DNA of 64,000 nt. Source: Brevibacterium marinum. GTDB lineage: Bacteria; Actinomycetota; Actinomycetes; Actinomycetales; Brevibacteriaceae. Where the stretch lies: contig NZ_JAATJN010000001.1 of the NCBI RefSeq assembly GCF_011927955.1, positions 2,046,001-2,110,000 of the forward strand, given 5' to 3'. A model generated the notes under the pieces. It ran no database searches. It was given only the letters and a program-made list of their open reading frames with translations, and was not told where the DNA came from. Positions 52,936-62,196 of this stretch are shown here, piece by piece. The first letter of the stretch is position 1. Every line of letters begins with the position of its first letter. The position numbers were made by a program, and so were the translations under genes.

Positions 52936-54024
52936 ATGACGAACGACACGCGCGAACCCCAGCGCTTTCACGCAGAGTACAAGGTCATCGGTGGGAAACT
53001 CGTGGTCGCCGATGTGGAGACCGACGGGAAGACCATCACCGAGGTCACGATCTCCGGCGACTTCTTCCTCGAACCCGAAGAAGCCTACTTCGAACTGGGG
53101 CCCGCTCTCGTCGGCGCCGTCGTCACCGCGGACAACGCGAATCTGCGGCAGCGCCTCGACGCGGCGCTTGCCGGCTACGGCACCGAACTCGCGATGCACG
53201 GATTCTCCACCTCCGACATCGCGACAGTGGTGAGACGGGCGTTGGGGTCGGCAGCGAACTTCACCGACTTCGACTGGCAGGTCATCCGCGGCGAGGTCCT
53301 GCCGACACCGGTCAATGTCGCCCTCGACCAGGTGCTGTTGGAGGAGGTCGCTGCAGGACGGCGGAAGCCGACGCTGCGGTTCTGGGAGTGGGACGACACC
53401 GCCACGGTCATCGGAGCCTTCCAGTCCTACGTCAACGAACTCCGCCCGGAAGGCGTCGAGAAGCACGGAGTACAGGTCGTGCGCCGCATCTCGGGCGGGG
53501 GAGCGATGTTCATGGAAGGCGGCAACTGCATCACCTATTCGATGTTCGTCCCGCCCTCCTTGGTCGCCGGACTCGACTACGAGGACTCGTATGTGTTCCT
53601 CGACCAATGGGTGCTCGCGGCTCTGAAGACCCTCGGGGTGGAGGCGTTCTACAAGCCGATCAACGACATCTCCTCGACGGGCGGCAAGATCGGCGGTGCG
53701 GCACAGAAGAGAATGCGCGACGGCACCCTGCTCCACCACGCGACGATGAGCTACGACATCGACGCCGACAAGATGGTCGAGGTCCTGCGCATCGGTGAGG
53801 CGAAGATCTCCGACAAGGGCGTCTCCAGCGCGAAGAAGCGCGTCGACCCCCTGCGCAGCCAGACCGGTGAGGCCCGCAAGGACATCATCGACGTCATGGC
53901 CGACACCTTCGCCGACCGATACGGAGCCAGCTTCGACACCTTCACCGCCGACGAGCTGGAGAAGGCACGTGCCCTCGTGACCGAGAAGTTCGGAACCGAG
54001 AAATGGACGCACAGAGTGCCGTGA
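52936..54024 (+). CDS. Lipoate–protein ligase family protein with N-terminal accessory domain
   Basis: The 362-residue product ends with a biotin/lipoate ligase catalytic domain: RRISGGGAMFMEGG resembles the RRxxGGGxVxHD loop, and TGGKIGGAAQKR contains the usual KIxG lysine. The first ~95 residues resemble the lipoate-ligase accessory domain, which in E. coli LplA is C-terminal, so domain order is reversed. It may attach lipoate or octanoate to E2 or GcvH proteins. In the Gly-rich loop, FMEGG replaces the common HDxGN. TAGCGT (52923-52928) lies 7 bases before ATG 52936. Confidence 0.82.
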   Translation: MTNDTREPQRFHAEYKVIGGKLVVADVETDGKTITEVTISGDFFLEPEEAYFELGPALVGAVVTADNANLRQRLDAALAGYGTELAMHGFSTSDIATVVRRALGSAANFTDFDWQVIRGEVLPTPVNVALDQVLLEEVAAGRRKPTLRFWEWDDTATVIGAFQSYVNELRPEGVEKHGVQVVRRISGGGAMFMEGGNCITYSMFVPPSLVAGLDYEDSYVFLDQWVLAALKTLGVEAFYKPINDISSTGGKIGGAAQKRMRDGTLLHHATMSYDIDADKMVEVLRIGEAKISDKGVSSAKKRVDPLRSQTGEARKDIIDVMADTFADRYGASFDTFTADELEKARALVTEKFGTEKWTHRVP

Positions 54025-54070
54025 GCATGCGCCCCGATGACCGCGTCCCATGGTGGGAGGCGGGCCGATC

Positions 54071-54949
54071 ATGACCGCGGCAGCGGCACATTCTACGATC
54101 GTTGCTCTCGGTGGGGGCGGGTTCTCGATGTCAGAGACGGGGAAGTCGGCGATCGATGATCACCTGCTCGAGCGCGCATCGCTTGTGCGGGACGCACCCA
54201 GTACAGACACACCCAGTGCAGGCGTACGCAGCACAGAGACTCACCGTCGCCGAGGCGGTGGCAAAGCTCCACTGCTTCCTCGCGTGTGCTTCGTCCCGAC
54301 AGCGTCGGGGGACGACCCCGACTACATTCGCCGCTTCGAAGCGGCCTTCGCCGGACGGGCCGAAACGTCCGTGCTCTCGCTGTTCGGACAGGGTCCCTCT
54401 GGGTACCAGGACCCACAGATGCTTCTGGACACGGACCTCATCTACGTCGGCGGCGGATCCACCGCCAACCTGCTGACACTGTGGCGCCGCCATGGCGTCG
54501 ACGACATCATGCGCGACGCCGCGGCGAACGGCACAATCCTGGCCGGGATCAGCGCCGGTGCCAACTGCTGGTTCGAGGCCTCATCGACCGATTCCTTCGG
54601 CCCGCTGGCGCCGTTGGATGACGGCCTCGGATTCATCCCCGGCAGCGTCTGCCCGCACTATCACGGTGAACCGGGGCGTGCCGATTCCTTCCGAGGTTGG
54701 ATCACGAGTGGTCGGCTGCCTGGCCCGGGGCTTGCCATCGATGACCATGCCGCGGTCGTCTTTGAAAACTGCGCTGCCACCTCGGTGCTGGTGGAAAGAC
54801 CTGAAGCCAACGCCTACCTCGTTGACGGCTGGAGCGAAACGCGACTCGGCATCGACGGCGATTCTGACGTTGCATCCGATGATCCCAGTGTGCCCGGCAG
54901 TGCGTCCGACACTCTGCCTCGCAACCTCCTCAGGCGGGTGCTGCAATGA
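54071..54949 (+). CDS. Peptidase E-like protein (S51 family)
   Basis: This 292-residue protein has the S51 nucleophile motif in GISAGANCWFE, YVGGGSTANLLTLWR and CPHYHGEPGRADSF, typical of alpha-aspartyl dipeptidase/cyanophycinase relatives. Compared with standard PepE (about 230 residues) it carries an insert after residue 30 with APSTDTPSAG-type low complexity. ATG 54071 has GGGAGG 10 bases upstream; ATG 54050 is also possible. The stop lies inside a duplicated segment with the next start. Confidence 0.82.
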   Translation: MTAAAAHSTIVALGGGGFSMSETGKSAIDDHLLERASLVRDAPSTDTPSAGVRSTETHRRRGGGKAPLLPRVCFVPTASGDDPDYIRRFEAAFAGRAETSVLSLFGQGPSGYQDPQMLLDTDLIYVGGGSTANLLTLWRRHGVDDIMRDAAANGTILAGISAGANCWFEASSTDSFGPLAPLDDGLGFIPGSVCPHYHGEPGRADSFRGWITSGRLPGPGLAIDDHAAVVFENCAATSVLVERPEANAYLVDGWSETRLGIDGDSDVASDDPSVPGSASDTLPRNLLRRVLQ

Positions 54950-54970
54950 ATGGTCAGGTGCTGCAATGAA
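54938..54970. repeat. 20-bp duplication containing a stop and a start codon
   Basis: GTGCTGCAATGAA occurs at 54938-54950 and 54958-54970. The first copy holds the peptidase stop overlapped by an ATG that now opens only seven codons; the second holds the ATG of the next gene. Confidence 0.88.
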
Positions 54971-55379
54971 CGACGACGAGCTGCAGGCGATATTCAACCG
55001 CGCGTACCGGAAGCAACGACGTGACGCGAAACTGCTCATCCTCGTCTCCGCCCTGTTCATCGTTGTGGGGCTGATCATGCTCATCGGCGCGGGCCAGATC
55101 ATCGGACTCTTCGTCTCGGTGTTCTTCGCCGCCGGCATCGTCGCCGGTATCATGCAGTTAGTCGGCATGCACACGAGACCCGCGCTGCTGCTGGGAATCT
55201 GCGCCGCGCTGCTGCTGACCGCGGCCTGCACCATCCTCATCGTGCTGACGCTGACAGGCGTCATCGTCGACGCGCCCGGACATTCGCAGATTGTCGCCAC
55301 GATCGCCGCGGTCGTCGGTCTCGTATTCTTCGGAGGCGGATCGGTCGTCCTCCTCGTCCGCTGGGTTCGGAGGCGCTGA
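54966..55379 (+). CDS. Small four-helix membrane protein, unknown
   Basis: 137 residues: a charged N-terminus (NDDELQAIFNRAYRKQRRDAK), four membrane helices separated by short loops, and RWVRRR at the end, giving an inside-positive pattern. I see no enzymatic motif. Its start is in the second copy of the 20-bp duplication; the first copy would have been an ATGA-coupled start. Confidence 0.68.
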   Translation: MNDDELQAIFNRAYRKQRRDAKLLILVSALFIVVGLIMLIGAGQIIGLFVSVFFAAGIVAGIMQLVGMHTRPALLLGICAALLLTAACTILIVLTLTGVIVDAPGHSQIVATIAAVVGLVFFGGGSVVLLVRWVRRR

Positions 55380-55479
55380 TCGCATCTGTGCGAGCATTCT
55401 TCGCAGACTGTCGACCAGCTTCACGATCTGATCTGTAGGATTGGGAATCAATCAAGCCATACCCTGCACAAGGAGAGCC

Positions 55480-56265
55480 ATGCGCCAGGTCGAACCGTCA
55501 GTAGAACTGCTCGCCAAGCCCAGCATCGACTGGGACTCGATGAGGACATATCTCGACGAGGTGGGCGGATCTAACTGGGCGGATCGTGTCGAAGAGGCCG
55601 ATTCTCCCGACGCCGAGGACATCGTCGAGTTCTCCGGGCGCATGTGCTACCGCTCGTGGGAGCCGGGGCTGAACCCGAACGTGTCCCGCGTGCGCGCGGA
55701 TTCGGCTCAGTACCTGGGCAATGTCATCGCCTCCCAGCACGGTTCGGTGCTCGAGCACGCGAACTTCACCTTCGTCCTCCACAACGTCTCCCGGGTGCTC
55801 ACCCACGAACTCATCCGTCACCGTGCCGGGTCCGCGTTCTCACAGGAGTCGCTGCGCTTTGTGCGCCTGGCCGACATTCCGTTCTGGTTCCCAGAGTGGG
55901 CACGCGAGGACTCGGAGCTCATGGAACGTTCTCTCACAGTCCTCGACACCCTCGAAGAGCACCAGAAGTGGATGACCGAGCACTTCGAACTCGACAAAGA
56001 GGGAACCAAATTCTCCCATAAGAAGCACATGACCTCGTTCATGCGTCGCTTCGCACCCGAGGGCCTGGCCACCGGAATCGTCTACACCGCCAACCTCCGC
56101 TCCCTGCGCCACGTCATCGAGATGCGCACCGCCAAGGGCGCAGAGGAGGAGATCCGTCTCGTGTTCAACAAGATCGGTGAAGCCATGCTCGAAGAGGCTC
56201 CAGCGGTCTTCTCCGACTACGAAGTGGTCGACGGGGAATGGATCCCCGGGACCCGAAAGGCATGA
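55480..56265 (+). CDS. thyX: Flavin-dependent thymidylate synthase
   Basis: ThyX makes dTMP from dUMP with methylene-tetrahydrofolate, FAD and NADPH. The 261-residue product contains LTHELIRHRAGSAFSQESLRF. The classical motif is RHR-x7-S; here the corresponding Ser is at x8, a known-looking but divergent form. SVLEHANFTFVL near the N-terminus and LRSLRHVIEMRT later agree with ThyX. ATG 55480 has AAGGAGAG upstream. Confidence 0.93.
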   Translation: MRQVEPSVELLAKPSIDWDSMRTYLDEVGGSNWADRVEEADSPDAEDIVEFSGRMCYRSWEPGLNPNVSRVRADSAQYLGNVIASQHGSVLEHANFTFVLHNVSRVLTHELIRHRAGSAFSQESLRFVRLADIPFWFPEWAREDSELMERSLTVLDTLEEHQKWMTEHFELDKEGTKFSHKKHMTSFMRRFAPEGLATGIVYTANLRSLRHVIEMRTAKGAEEEIRLVFNKIGEAMLEEAPAVFSDYEVVDGEWIPGTRKA

Positions 56266-56266
56266 C

Positions 56267-56845
56267 ATGGCTGACATCTTCAAGGCAGAACTCGACCCCG
56301 GCAAGTTCGACGTCGTCTCGGCCTGGCTGAGCAGGCAGGAGTGGACGGCCGGGGCCGATGTGGCACCGGATTCCCTGACGGCGGTCACCTCCTACCGCTT
56401 CGATGACCCTGCCGGCGACGTGGGGGTGGAGATCCACATCGTCGCCGCCGACGATCGTGTCTTCCAGGTCCCCCTGACCTACCGGGGCGAGCCGCTGGCA
56501 GGTGCCGATGACGTCTTCATCTCCGAGATGAGCCACTCGATCCTCGGCACGCGCTACGTCTACGCGGGAATCGGCGATCCGGTCTTCCAACAGCAGCTCG
56601 ACGCCACGATCGCCGACGCCGGATCCTCGGCCGTGCAACACCAGGTCGATGACCAGGGGAATCGGATCGGTGAGATCACCGAGGTGGCCCGGGTCGTGGG
56701 CACCGGGCCCCTCCCGGGCGCGCCCTCGGTCCAGGTCGTCGACGAACTCGATCTGAACGAGGCCGCCGATACCACCCAGCAGGGTCTGCTGATCGGAACC
56801 TGGGACGGTCAGGAGACACCGGTCGTCCTCGCCCGGATGATCTGA
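56267..56845 (+). CDS. Maltokinase N-terminal cap-like domain protein
   Basis: The 192-residue protein matches a stand-alone cap-like domain found in actinobacteria: MADIFKAELDPGKFDVVSAWL, SYRFDDPAGDVGVEIHIV and QVPLTYRGEPLAGADD are typical. In maltokinases this region caps a kinase domain, but no kinase domain follows here. It starts one base after the thyX stop. The function is unknown. gaaagg precedes ATG 56267. Confidence 0.75.
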   Translation: MADIFKAELDPGKFDVVSAWLSRQEWTAGADVAPDSLTAVTSYRFDDPAGDVGVEIHIVAADDRVFQVPLTYRGEPLAGADDVFISEMSHSILGTRYVYAGIGDPVFQQQLDATIADAGSSAVQHQVDDQGNRIGEITEVARVVGTGPLPGAPSVQVVDELDLNEAADTTQQGLLIGTWDGQETPVVLARMI

Positions 56846-57297
56846 TGGACACGGACGCTTCGATGCGCGCCGACTGCCTTTTCTGCGCGATCGTGGCGGG
56901 TGAGACGCCCAGCGCGATGGTCGCGGAAACGGAGACGACCTTCGCGTTCATGGACATCCACCCGGGCTCCGACGGGCACCTGCTCGTCGTCCCGAAACGT
57001 CACAGCACCGATCTGCGCGACATCCCAGAACAGGATCTCGCCGATGTGGCGATCGAATCGCAGCGCATCGCGAATCATGTCTTCGATGCGTGGGGTGCCG
57101 ATGGGGTCAACCTGCTCAACTGCTGCGGCAAGGACGCCTGGCAGACGGTGTTCCACTTCCACATGCACGTCATCCCGCGCTACCGCGACAAGGTCAAGGA
57201 TCGGCTCAGGCTGCCGTTCGAACCCGGCGTTCGTGGAGATGGACAGCTGAACGATCAGCTGGCAACGTCGATGCGATCTGCCTTGGACGTCGGCTGA
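56845..57297 (+). CDS. HIT family protein (nucleotide hydrolase)
   Basis: The 150-residue protein has the histidine triad FHFHMHVIPRY, with the nucleophile the middle His, and an N-terminal CLFCAIVAGETP-type segment. HIT enzymes hydrolyse AMP-lysine or AMP-tagged compounds. It overlaps the upstream stop by one base. A 27-bp repeat spans its end. Confidence 0.92.
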   Translation: MDTDASMRADCLFCAIVAGETPSAMVAETETTFAFMDIHPGSDGHLLVVPKRHSTDLRDIPEQDLADVAIESQRIANHVFDAWGADGVNLLNCCGKDAWQTVFHFHMHVIPRYRDKVKDRLRLPFEPGVRGDGQLNDQLATSMRSALDVG

Positions 57298-57339
57298 GTC
57301 CGCGACGTCTCAGACGTCGGCTGAGTCCACGGCGTCTCA
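57286..57339. repeat. 27-bp duplication across a stop codon
   Basis: GACGTCGGCTGAGTCC begins at 57286 and 57313. The first TGA is the HIT gene stop. The array fills the space to the convergent dehydrogenase. Confidence 0.88.
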
Positions 57340-57348
57340 GCATCAGCG

Positions 57349-58401
57349 TCACCGGCTCATGTCGATGATCGTCATTCCCGAACCGGTGTTCGTCCCCACG
57401 GCCCCCAACGCCTCGGGAGCGTCCTCGAGTCCGATGACGTCCGTCACCAGCTCCTGGGGCCGCAGACTGCCCGCAGCGACGAGATCCAGCATCTCCGGGT
57501 ATTCGGCTGCGGCCATCCCGTGGGAGCCCAGCACGCTGAGTTCGAGGCCGATGACCCGCGACATGTCGACGACCGGCGCCGCAGGCAGCAGGCCGATCTG
57601 CACGTGACGCCCCAGGGGCGCCAACGAGGAGACCGCGGCGGCGATCGTGTCCTCGCGGCCCAGGGCCTCCACGGTCACAGCCACACCATGGGGGCACCGA
57701 TCCGAGAACTGGGCGACCACCTCGGCGGACAGATCATCCGGGCTCAGGCCCGAGGCGTTGACGGTCCACGCCGCCCCGAGTTCTCGGGCACGGGCGAGGG
57801 CAGAATCACTGACATCGATCGCGACGACCTCGGCGCCGACGGCACGGGCGATCATGATCGCCGATAGGCCGACCCCGCCGCAGCCGAAGACGGCAACCGT
57901 CTCGCCTGCCTGCAGCTTCGCCCGCATCCGCAGTCCGTGGAAGGCGGTGGCGAATCGACAGCCGAGCCCCACCATCGCCGAGGCGGGAAGGTCGTCCGGG
58001 ACCGCGATGAGGTTGGCATCGGCGTTGTGGATGACCACCTGGTCCGCCCAGGAGCCGAAATGCGTGAACCCGGGCTGAGTCTGATCGGGACAGACCTGGG
58101 CCTTGCCGCTCGAGCACCACCGGCAGCGACCGCAGCCGCACACGAATGGCACGGTCACGCGCTGACCGACCTGGAAGTCCGTGACCTCTGACCCCGCCGA
58201 GTCGATCCGGCCGACCAGCTCATGTCCCGGCACGTGCGGCAGTGTGATCGTCGCATCGTGGCCCGACCAGGCGTGGTGGTCGCTGCGGCAGACTCCGGTG
58301 GCTTCGACGTCGATGACGACACCGGATGCGGGAGCGGATGGGGGCTCGATGTCTCTGCACCGGGGCAGGACGGAGAACTGTTCATAGACGATTGCGCGCA
58401 C
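57349..58401 (-). CDS. Zinc-dependent alcohol dehydrogenase
   Basis: This 350-residue medium-chain dehydrogenase has catalytic zinc residues Cys in GVCRSDHHAW and His in PGHELVG, and a structural zinc cluster (CGCGRCRWCSSGKAQVC). The NAD(P) motif is FGCGGVGLSA. It probably oxidises a primary or secondary alcohol. GTG 58401 lies 6 bases from TAGGAT (58408-58413), so the mRNA is likely leaderless. Confidence 0.92.
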   Translation of the reverse strand: MRAIVYEQFSVLPRCRDIEPPSAPASGVVIDVEATGVCRSDHHAWSGHDATITLPHVPGHELVGRIDSAGSEVTDFQVGQRVTVPFVCGCGRCRWCSSGKAQVCPDQTQPGFTHFGSWADQVVIHNADANLIAVPDDLPASAMVGLGCRFATAFHGLRMRAKLQAGETVAVFGCGGVGLSAIMIARAVGAEVVAIDVSDSALARARELGAAWTVNASGLSPDDLSAEVVAQFSDRCPHGVAVTVEALGREDTIAAAVSSLAPLGRHVQIGLLPAAPVVDMSRVIGLELSVLGSHGMAAAEYPEMLDLVAAGSLRPQELVTDVIGLEDAPEALGAVGTNTGSGMTIIDMSR

Positions 58402-58467
58402 ACACTCATCCTATGCAGAACATCTCCCGTTGCTCAGGACCGTCCACATGTGCATCACGTGTGGCGA

Positions 58468-59355
58468 TTATGCAGCGTGGACTCCGACGGCGGACAGAGC
58501 CTCGAGGAGTCGCTGCCGAAGGGACTGTGCACGTTCGGAGAAGGCACGCTGTCGGGCCATGTACTCGGCCTTGCCTTCGGCGGTCTCGACGGCGACGACG
58601 CCGTAGCCCCACCCCCGCAGATCGTAGGGCGAGGCCTCCATATCGAGGGTGCGGATGTCCAGGGCCAGATCGAAGCAGTCGACGACGAGGTCGGAGTCGG
58701 CGACGGGGCCGATCTTCATCGCCCATTTGTACAGATCCATCCCCGCGTGCAGGCAGCCGGGCTGCTCATCTCTCACCATGGATTCGCGGCTCGGCTGCAT
58801 GGTGTTGAGCGGCCGGGCGGGTTCGGTGAAGAAACGGAACGCGTCGTGGTGAGAACATCGGATCCGATGGCCTTCGACCACGGCGTCGGTGGCCTCACGG
58901 CTCAATCTCAGCGGAACCTGCTGGTGGCGTCGCTGCTCCTCGCTGAGCCTGTAGACCATCGCCCATTCGTGGAGGCCGAAGCACCCGAAATTCGCCTCAC
59001 GATGCAGCGTCGAGCGTAGCAGCGAGGCGATGAACTTCGCACCGTCGCCACGATCGGCCATCCAGGACTCGACGTCCACCTCGGCGACCGTGCCTGCGGC
59101 ATCGCCCATGTACCAGCGGCGATCGAAATATCTGCGGTCGGAGTCCGATTCCAGCTCGAGACGGATCCCGGGGCCCGGGTTCCACTTGGCCAGCTGCCCC
59201 GCCTTGAACGGGTAGTAGGTGAAGAGGAAATCCTCGACGGGGTGCTTCTTCCCGGCCTTGCGACGGGCGATGTGGGCATCGGTCCGCTCGGCGATCCTGG
59301 CGGCGTGTGCGTCACGCAGGGCTCGCCAGTCGGGGCTTGGGAGAGCGGAAGTCAC
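58468..59355 (-). CDS. Conserved protein annotated as 3-methyladenine DNA glycosylase in actinobacteria
   Basis: The 295-residue protein has the features of a family usually labelled 3-methyladenine DNA glycosylase in actinobacteria (HPVEDFLFTYYPFKAGQLAKWNPGPG; LHEWAMVYR; HQQVPLRL). I see no helix-hairpin-helix of AlkA type, so the enzymatic label is weak. GTG 59355 overlaps the stop of hrpB (GTGA), so the two are probably co-translated. GACAAT 6 bases upstream could also act as an internal -10 box. Confidence 0.6.
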   Translation of the reverse strand: MTSALPSPDWRALRDAHAARIAERTDAHIARRKAGKKHPVEDFLFTYYPFKAGQLAKWNPGPGIRLELESDSDRRYFDRRWYMGDAAGTVAEVDVESWMADRGDGAKFIASLLRSTLHREANFGCFGLHEWAMVYRLSEEQRRHQQVPLRLSREATDAVVEGHRIRCSHHDAFRFFTEPARPLNTMQPSRESMVRDEQPGCLHAGMDLYKWAMKIGPVADSDLVVDCFDLALDIRTLDMEASPYDLRGWGYGVVAVETAEGKAEYMARQRAFSERAQSLRQRLLEALSAVGVHAA

Positions 59356-62123
59356 CGCTTCATTGTCCCAGACCGTTTGGTCCCGCGCATCGGCGGTGCC
59401 GTCAGAGGATCCTCGGGCCATGGGTGTTTGGGATATCGTCCACGATTCTCGGCCCGCACGTGCAAATACGCATTGGCCCAGAACGAAGCGAGATCGCTGG
59501 TGACCGCCAAGGGCCGACGTGCGGGGGAGAGGAGGTGGACGACGACAGGGATTCTGCCCTCGCACACATACGGGACATCGCGCCACCCGAAGCACTCCTG
59601 GAGTTTGACCGCGAGCACCGGACCCTGCAGCCCGTGCGGGCTCTGCGGCTCGTGGCCTGCCTCAGCACGCTCGTCCTCGCCGTCGAGGTGATCCGGATCG
59701 GGATAGTCGAGGCGAATCCGCGAACCGCTGGGCACCTCGATGCTCACCGGCACGAGTTCGTCGAGGCGGGCGGCCTGCGGCCAGGGCAGGAGAGTTCGCA
59801 GCGCAGAGACGAGATCGACCCGGCCCGGGTCCGAACCTCGTGCGATCCGATCGAGGGCGGCCGGGCACCAATCGGTGAGGGTCGCCGAAAGCTGCGACCA
59901 GGTCACGTCCGGCCACGGCGAACCGTATACGGCGTGCAGGAGCCCCAGACGGGACCGCAGCCCTTCGAAGGCCTCGCTCGGTCGCAGAACCTCACGGGCT
60001 CCGCGCTCGCGCACCGAGCGTGCGATCGCCGACCGCGCCAGCTCCGGACTCGTCTTGATCGGTGTGGCGGAGAGTTCGATGCCGCCGAGGCGGGTCCTGC
60101 GCACCGCACGCACCTTCCCCCGGTCGAAGCTCGCGGTCTCCTCGGTCGCCATGAGCCCGGCACCTGCGAGCTCCGCGGTGTCCTGGTCGATGGCCACGGC
60201 GGCTCTGATGACCGCGCGCCCGCCGACGAGGCCGACCTCAGAGATCGCCAGCCACCTGCTGCCCTGCAGCGACGAGTTGCGCGGCAGGGACGCCGCAGTG
60301 CCGGAGGCCAGCAGATATTCGGTCGAGGACGAGCTGCGCAGTCTGCCGATCTGGAGAGGATGAGCGAGAGCGACCACGAGCCCCAGGTCCTCGGGAGTCA
60401 GGGTCGTCGTCGGGTTCGGGCTCGCCCTCGGGTTAGCGGCCGTCGGCGGGCTCCTCACGCCGTCAGCGTCTGCGGACTCGGAGGCCAAGTCGGCGAAGCG
60501 CTTGACGTCCTGGACGAATCGACGGTCCTTGCTGCGTCGCAGCTCGCGCAGGGTCGCGACGAGGTCGGCTCCCGGTGATCGCTGCTCGGATTCGATGACG
60601 GCCACCGCCTCGGCGGCAGCATTCGGGGAGAGCAGCGCGGCACCGTCGAAGAGTCCGCGCGCCGACCACACTGAGGCCGGAATCCGGGCGATCGACCGGC
60701 CCAGTTCGGTGACCCTGATCGGTTCGTCTTCGATCGCGCCGAGGGCCAGGAGATTCTCGACGGCGACGCGTCGCGGTCCCGCCGGCATCGGTTCGGGCAG
60801 CAGGTCCGGGTCCCCGCCCCAGACGGCGAGGGAGAGGACGGCCGATGTCAGGTCCGAGGTCGCGATCTCCGGGGGAGTCTGCTCGGGCAGGGCCGCCCAC
60901 TCCGACTCCGACAGGCACCGGTGGACGACACCGGGGCCGAGCCGTGCGGCGCGTCCGGCGCGCTGGACTCCTGAGGCCTTGGACTCGCGCGTCGTGACCA
61001 GACCGGACATGCCCCTGCGGGTGTCCAAGCGCGGACCCCGGGCCAGACCGGAATCGACGACGATGCGCACACCGGGAACCGTCAGCGCCGACTCCGCGAC
61101 CGAGGTCGACACGATCACGCGACGACGGCCCACCTCGGCGGAATGAGGGCGTAGGATCGCATCCTGCTCCCGGGCAGGAGTGCGACCGAGCAGAGTGACG
61201 ACCTCGGTGTCTGCACCGGCCGGCAGGGACAGGCCGATCCGTGAGGCGATCTCCTCGACCTCCCGAGCACCCGGGGCGAAGACGAGGACGTCGCCGCTGT
61301 CGTGGTCGGACAGGGCGTCGACACACGTGCGGGCCACGTGATCGAGGAAGTCCCGCGTCACCCCGCGGGCGTCCAAGGGCCTGTGCTTCGGCGGCGCCCA
61401 TCGGACCTCGAGAGGATGAGCCTCGGCGGCCGCTGAGACAACCACGGCAGGTGCCTCGCCACCACCGGCGGAATCGGCGGTGACCTCGCCGGAGCCCAGA
61501 CGCTTCGCCCACATCGTGGCATCGAGCGTTGCCGACATCACGACCAGTCCCAGGTCATCGCGCAGATCGGCGAGCTCGCGGCACATGGCAAAGCTCAGAT
61601 CGGTGTCGAGGTGTCGTTCGTGGACCTCGTCGAGGATCACGGCGCTGACGCCGGCCAGCTCGGGATCACGCAGCAGTCGGTTCAGCAGCACCCCCGTGGT
61701 GACGAACTCGATTCTCGTTCGCGCCGAAGTCCGCGATTCGCCTCGCACACTGAACCCGATGTCCTCGCCGAGGCGGGTCCCGGTCAGCGTCGCCAGCCGC
61801 CTGGCCGCGGCCCGAGCCGCCATCCGTCGCGGCTGGGTGACGATGACACGGCCCAGGCCACCGGACGCGCCGGTCGACGAGACCGCGTGCCGGGCCAGAT
61901 GATCGGCGACGAGCGGCGGCACCAGGGTGGTCTTCCCGGTTCCGGGCGGGGCCTCGACGACCAGTCGGGGGAACGTGCCGACGGGGGAGTTCGCCATCTG
62001 GTCGATGAGCGTTGCCCCGGGCAGCCCGGCGGCGATGCTCGTCAGATCGAACGGGGCAGACCCGCGAGACGAGGGCGCCCCATGTGGTGAGTGGTCAGAA
62101 CGCGGCGGACGAGAATCGGGCAT
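59352..62123 (-). CDS. hrpB: ATP-dependent helicase HrpB
   Basis: HrpB is a DEAH-box helicase of unclear cellular role. The 923-residue product has motif I APPGTGKTT, motif II DEVH, motif III SATLD and motif VI QRAGRAAR, and the C-terminal HrpB domain (GRIPVVVHLLSPARRPLAVTSDLASFW). The first 30 residues are disordered. ATG 62123 is divergent from the FAH-family gene, with 73 bases between them. The 3' end overlaps the next gene. Confidence 0.93.
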   Translation of the reverse strand: MPDSRPPRSDHSPHGAPSSRGSAPFDLTSIAAGLPGATLIDQMANSPVGTFPRLVVEAPPGTGKTTLVPPLVADHLARHAVSSTGASGGLGRVIVTQPRRMAARAAARRLATLTGTRLGEDIGFSVRGESRTSARTRIEFVTTGVLLNRLLRDPELAGVSAVILDEVHERHLDTDLSFAMCRELADLRDDLGLVVMSATLDATMWAKRLGSGEVTADSAGGGEAPAVVVSAAAEAHPLEVRWAPPKHRPLDARGVTRDFLDHVARTCVDALSDHDSGDVLVFAPGAREVEEIASRIGLSLPAGADTEVVTLLGRTPAREQDAILRPHSAEVGRRRVIVSTSVAESALTVPGVRIVVDSGLARGPRLDTRRGMSGLVTTRESKASGVQRAGRAARLGPGVVHRCLSESEWAALPEQTPPEIATSDLTSAVLSLAVWGGDPDLLPEPMPAGPRRVAVENLLALGAIEDEPIRVTELGRSIARIPASVWSARGLFDGAALLSPNAAAEAVAVIESEQRSPGADLVATLRELRRSKDRRFVQDVKRFADLASESADADGVRSPPTAANPRASPNPTTTLTPEDLGLVVALAHPLQIGRLRSSSSTEYLLASGTAASLPRNSSLQGSRWLAISEVGLVGGRAVIRAAVAIDQDTAELAGAGLMATEETASFDRGKVRAVRRTRLGGIELSATPIKTSPELARSAIARSVRERGAREVLRPSEAFEGLRSRLGLLHAVYGSPWPDVTWSQLSATLTDWCPAALDRIARGSDPGRVDLVSALRTLLPWPQAARLDELVPVSIEVPSGSRIRLDYPDPDHLDGEDERAEAGHEPQSPHGLQGPVLAVKLQECFGWRDVPYVCEGRIPVVVHLLSPARRPLAVTSDLASFWANAYLHVRAENRGRYPKHPWPEDPLTAPPMRGTKRSGTMKR

Positions 62124-62196
62124 GTCCCAAGTGTCTCAGCCCAAGCGCAGAAAGCCCGTGTGTCGGGGCCCCGCGCACCTGACTAGACTGGGGCAC

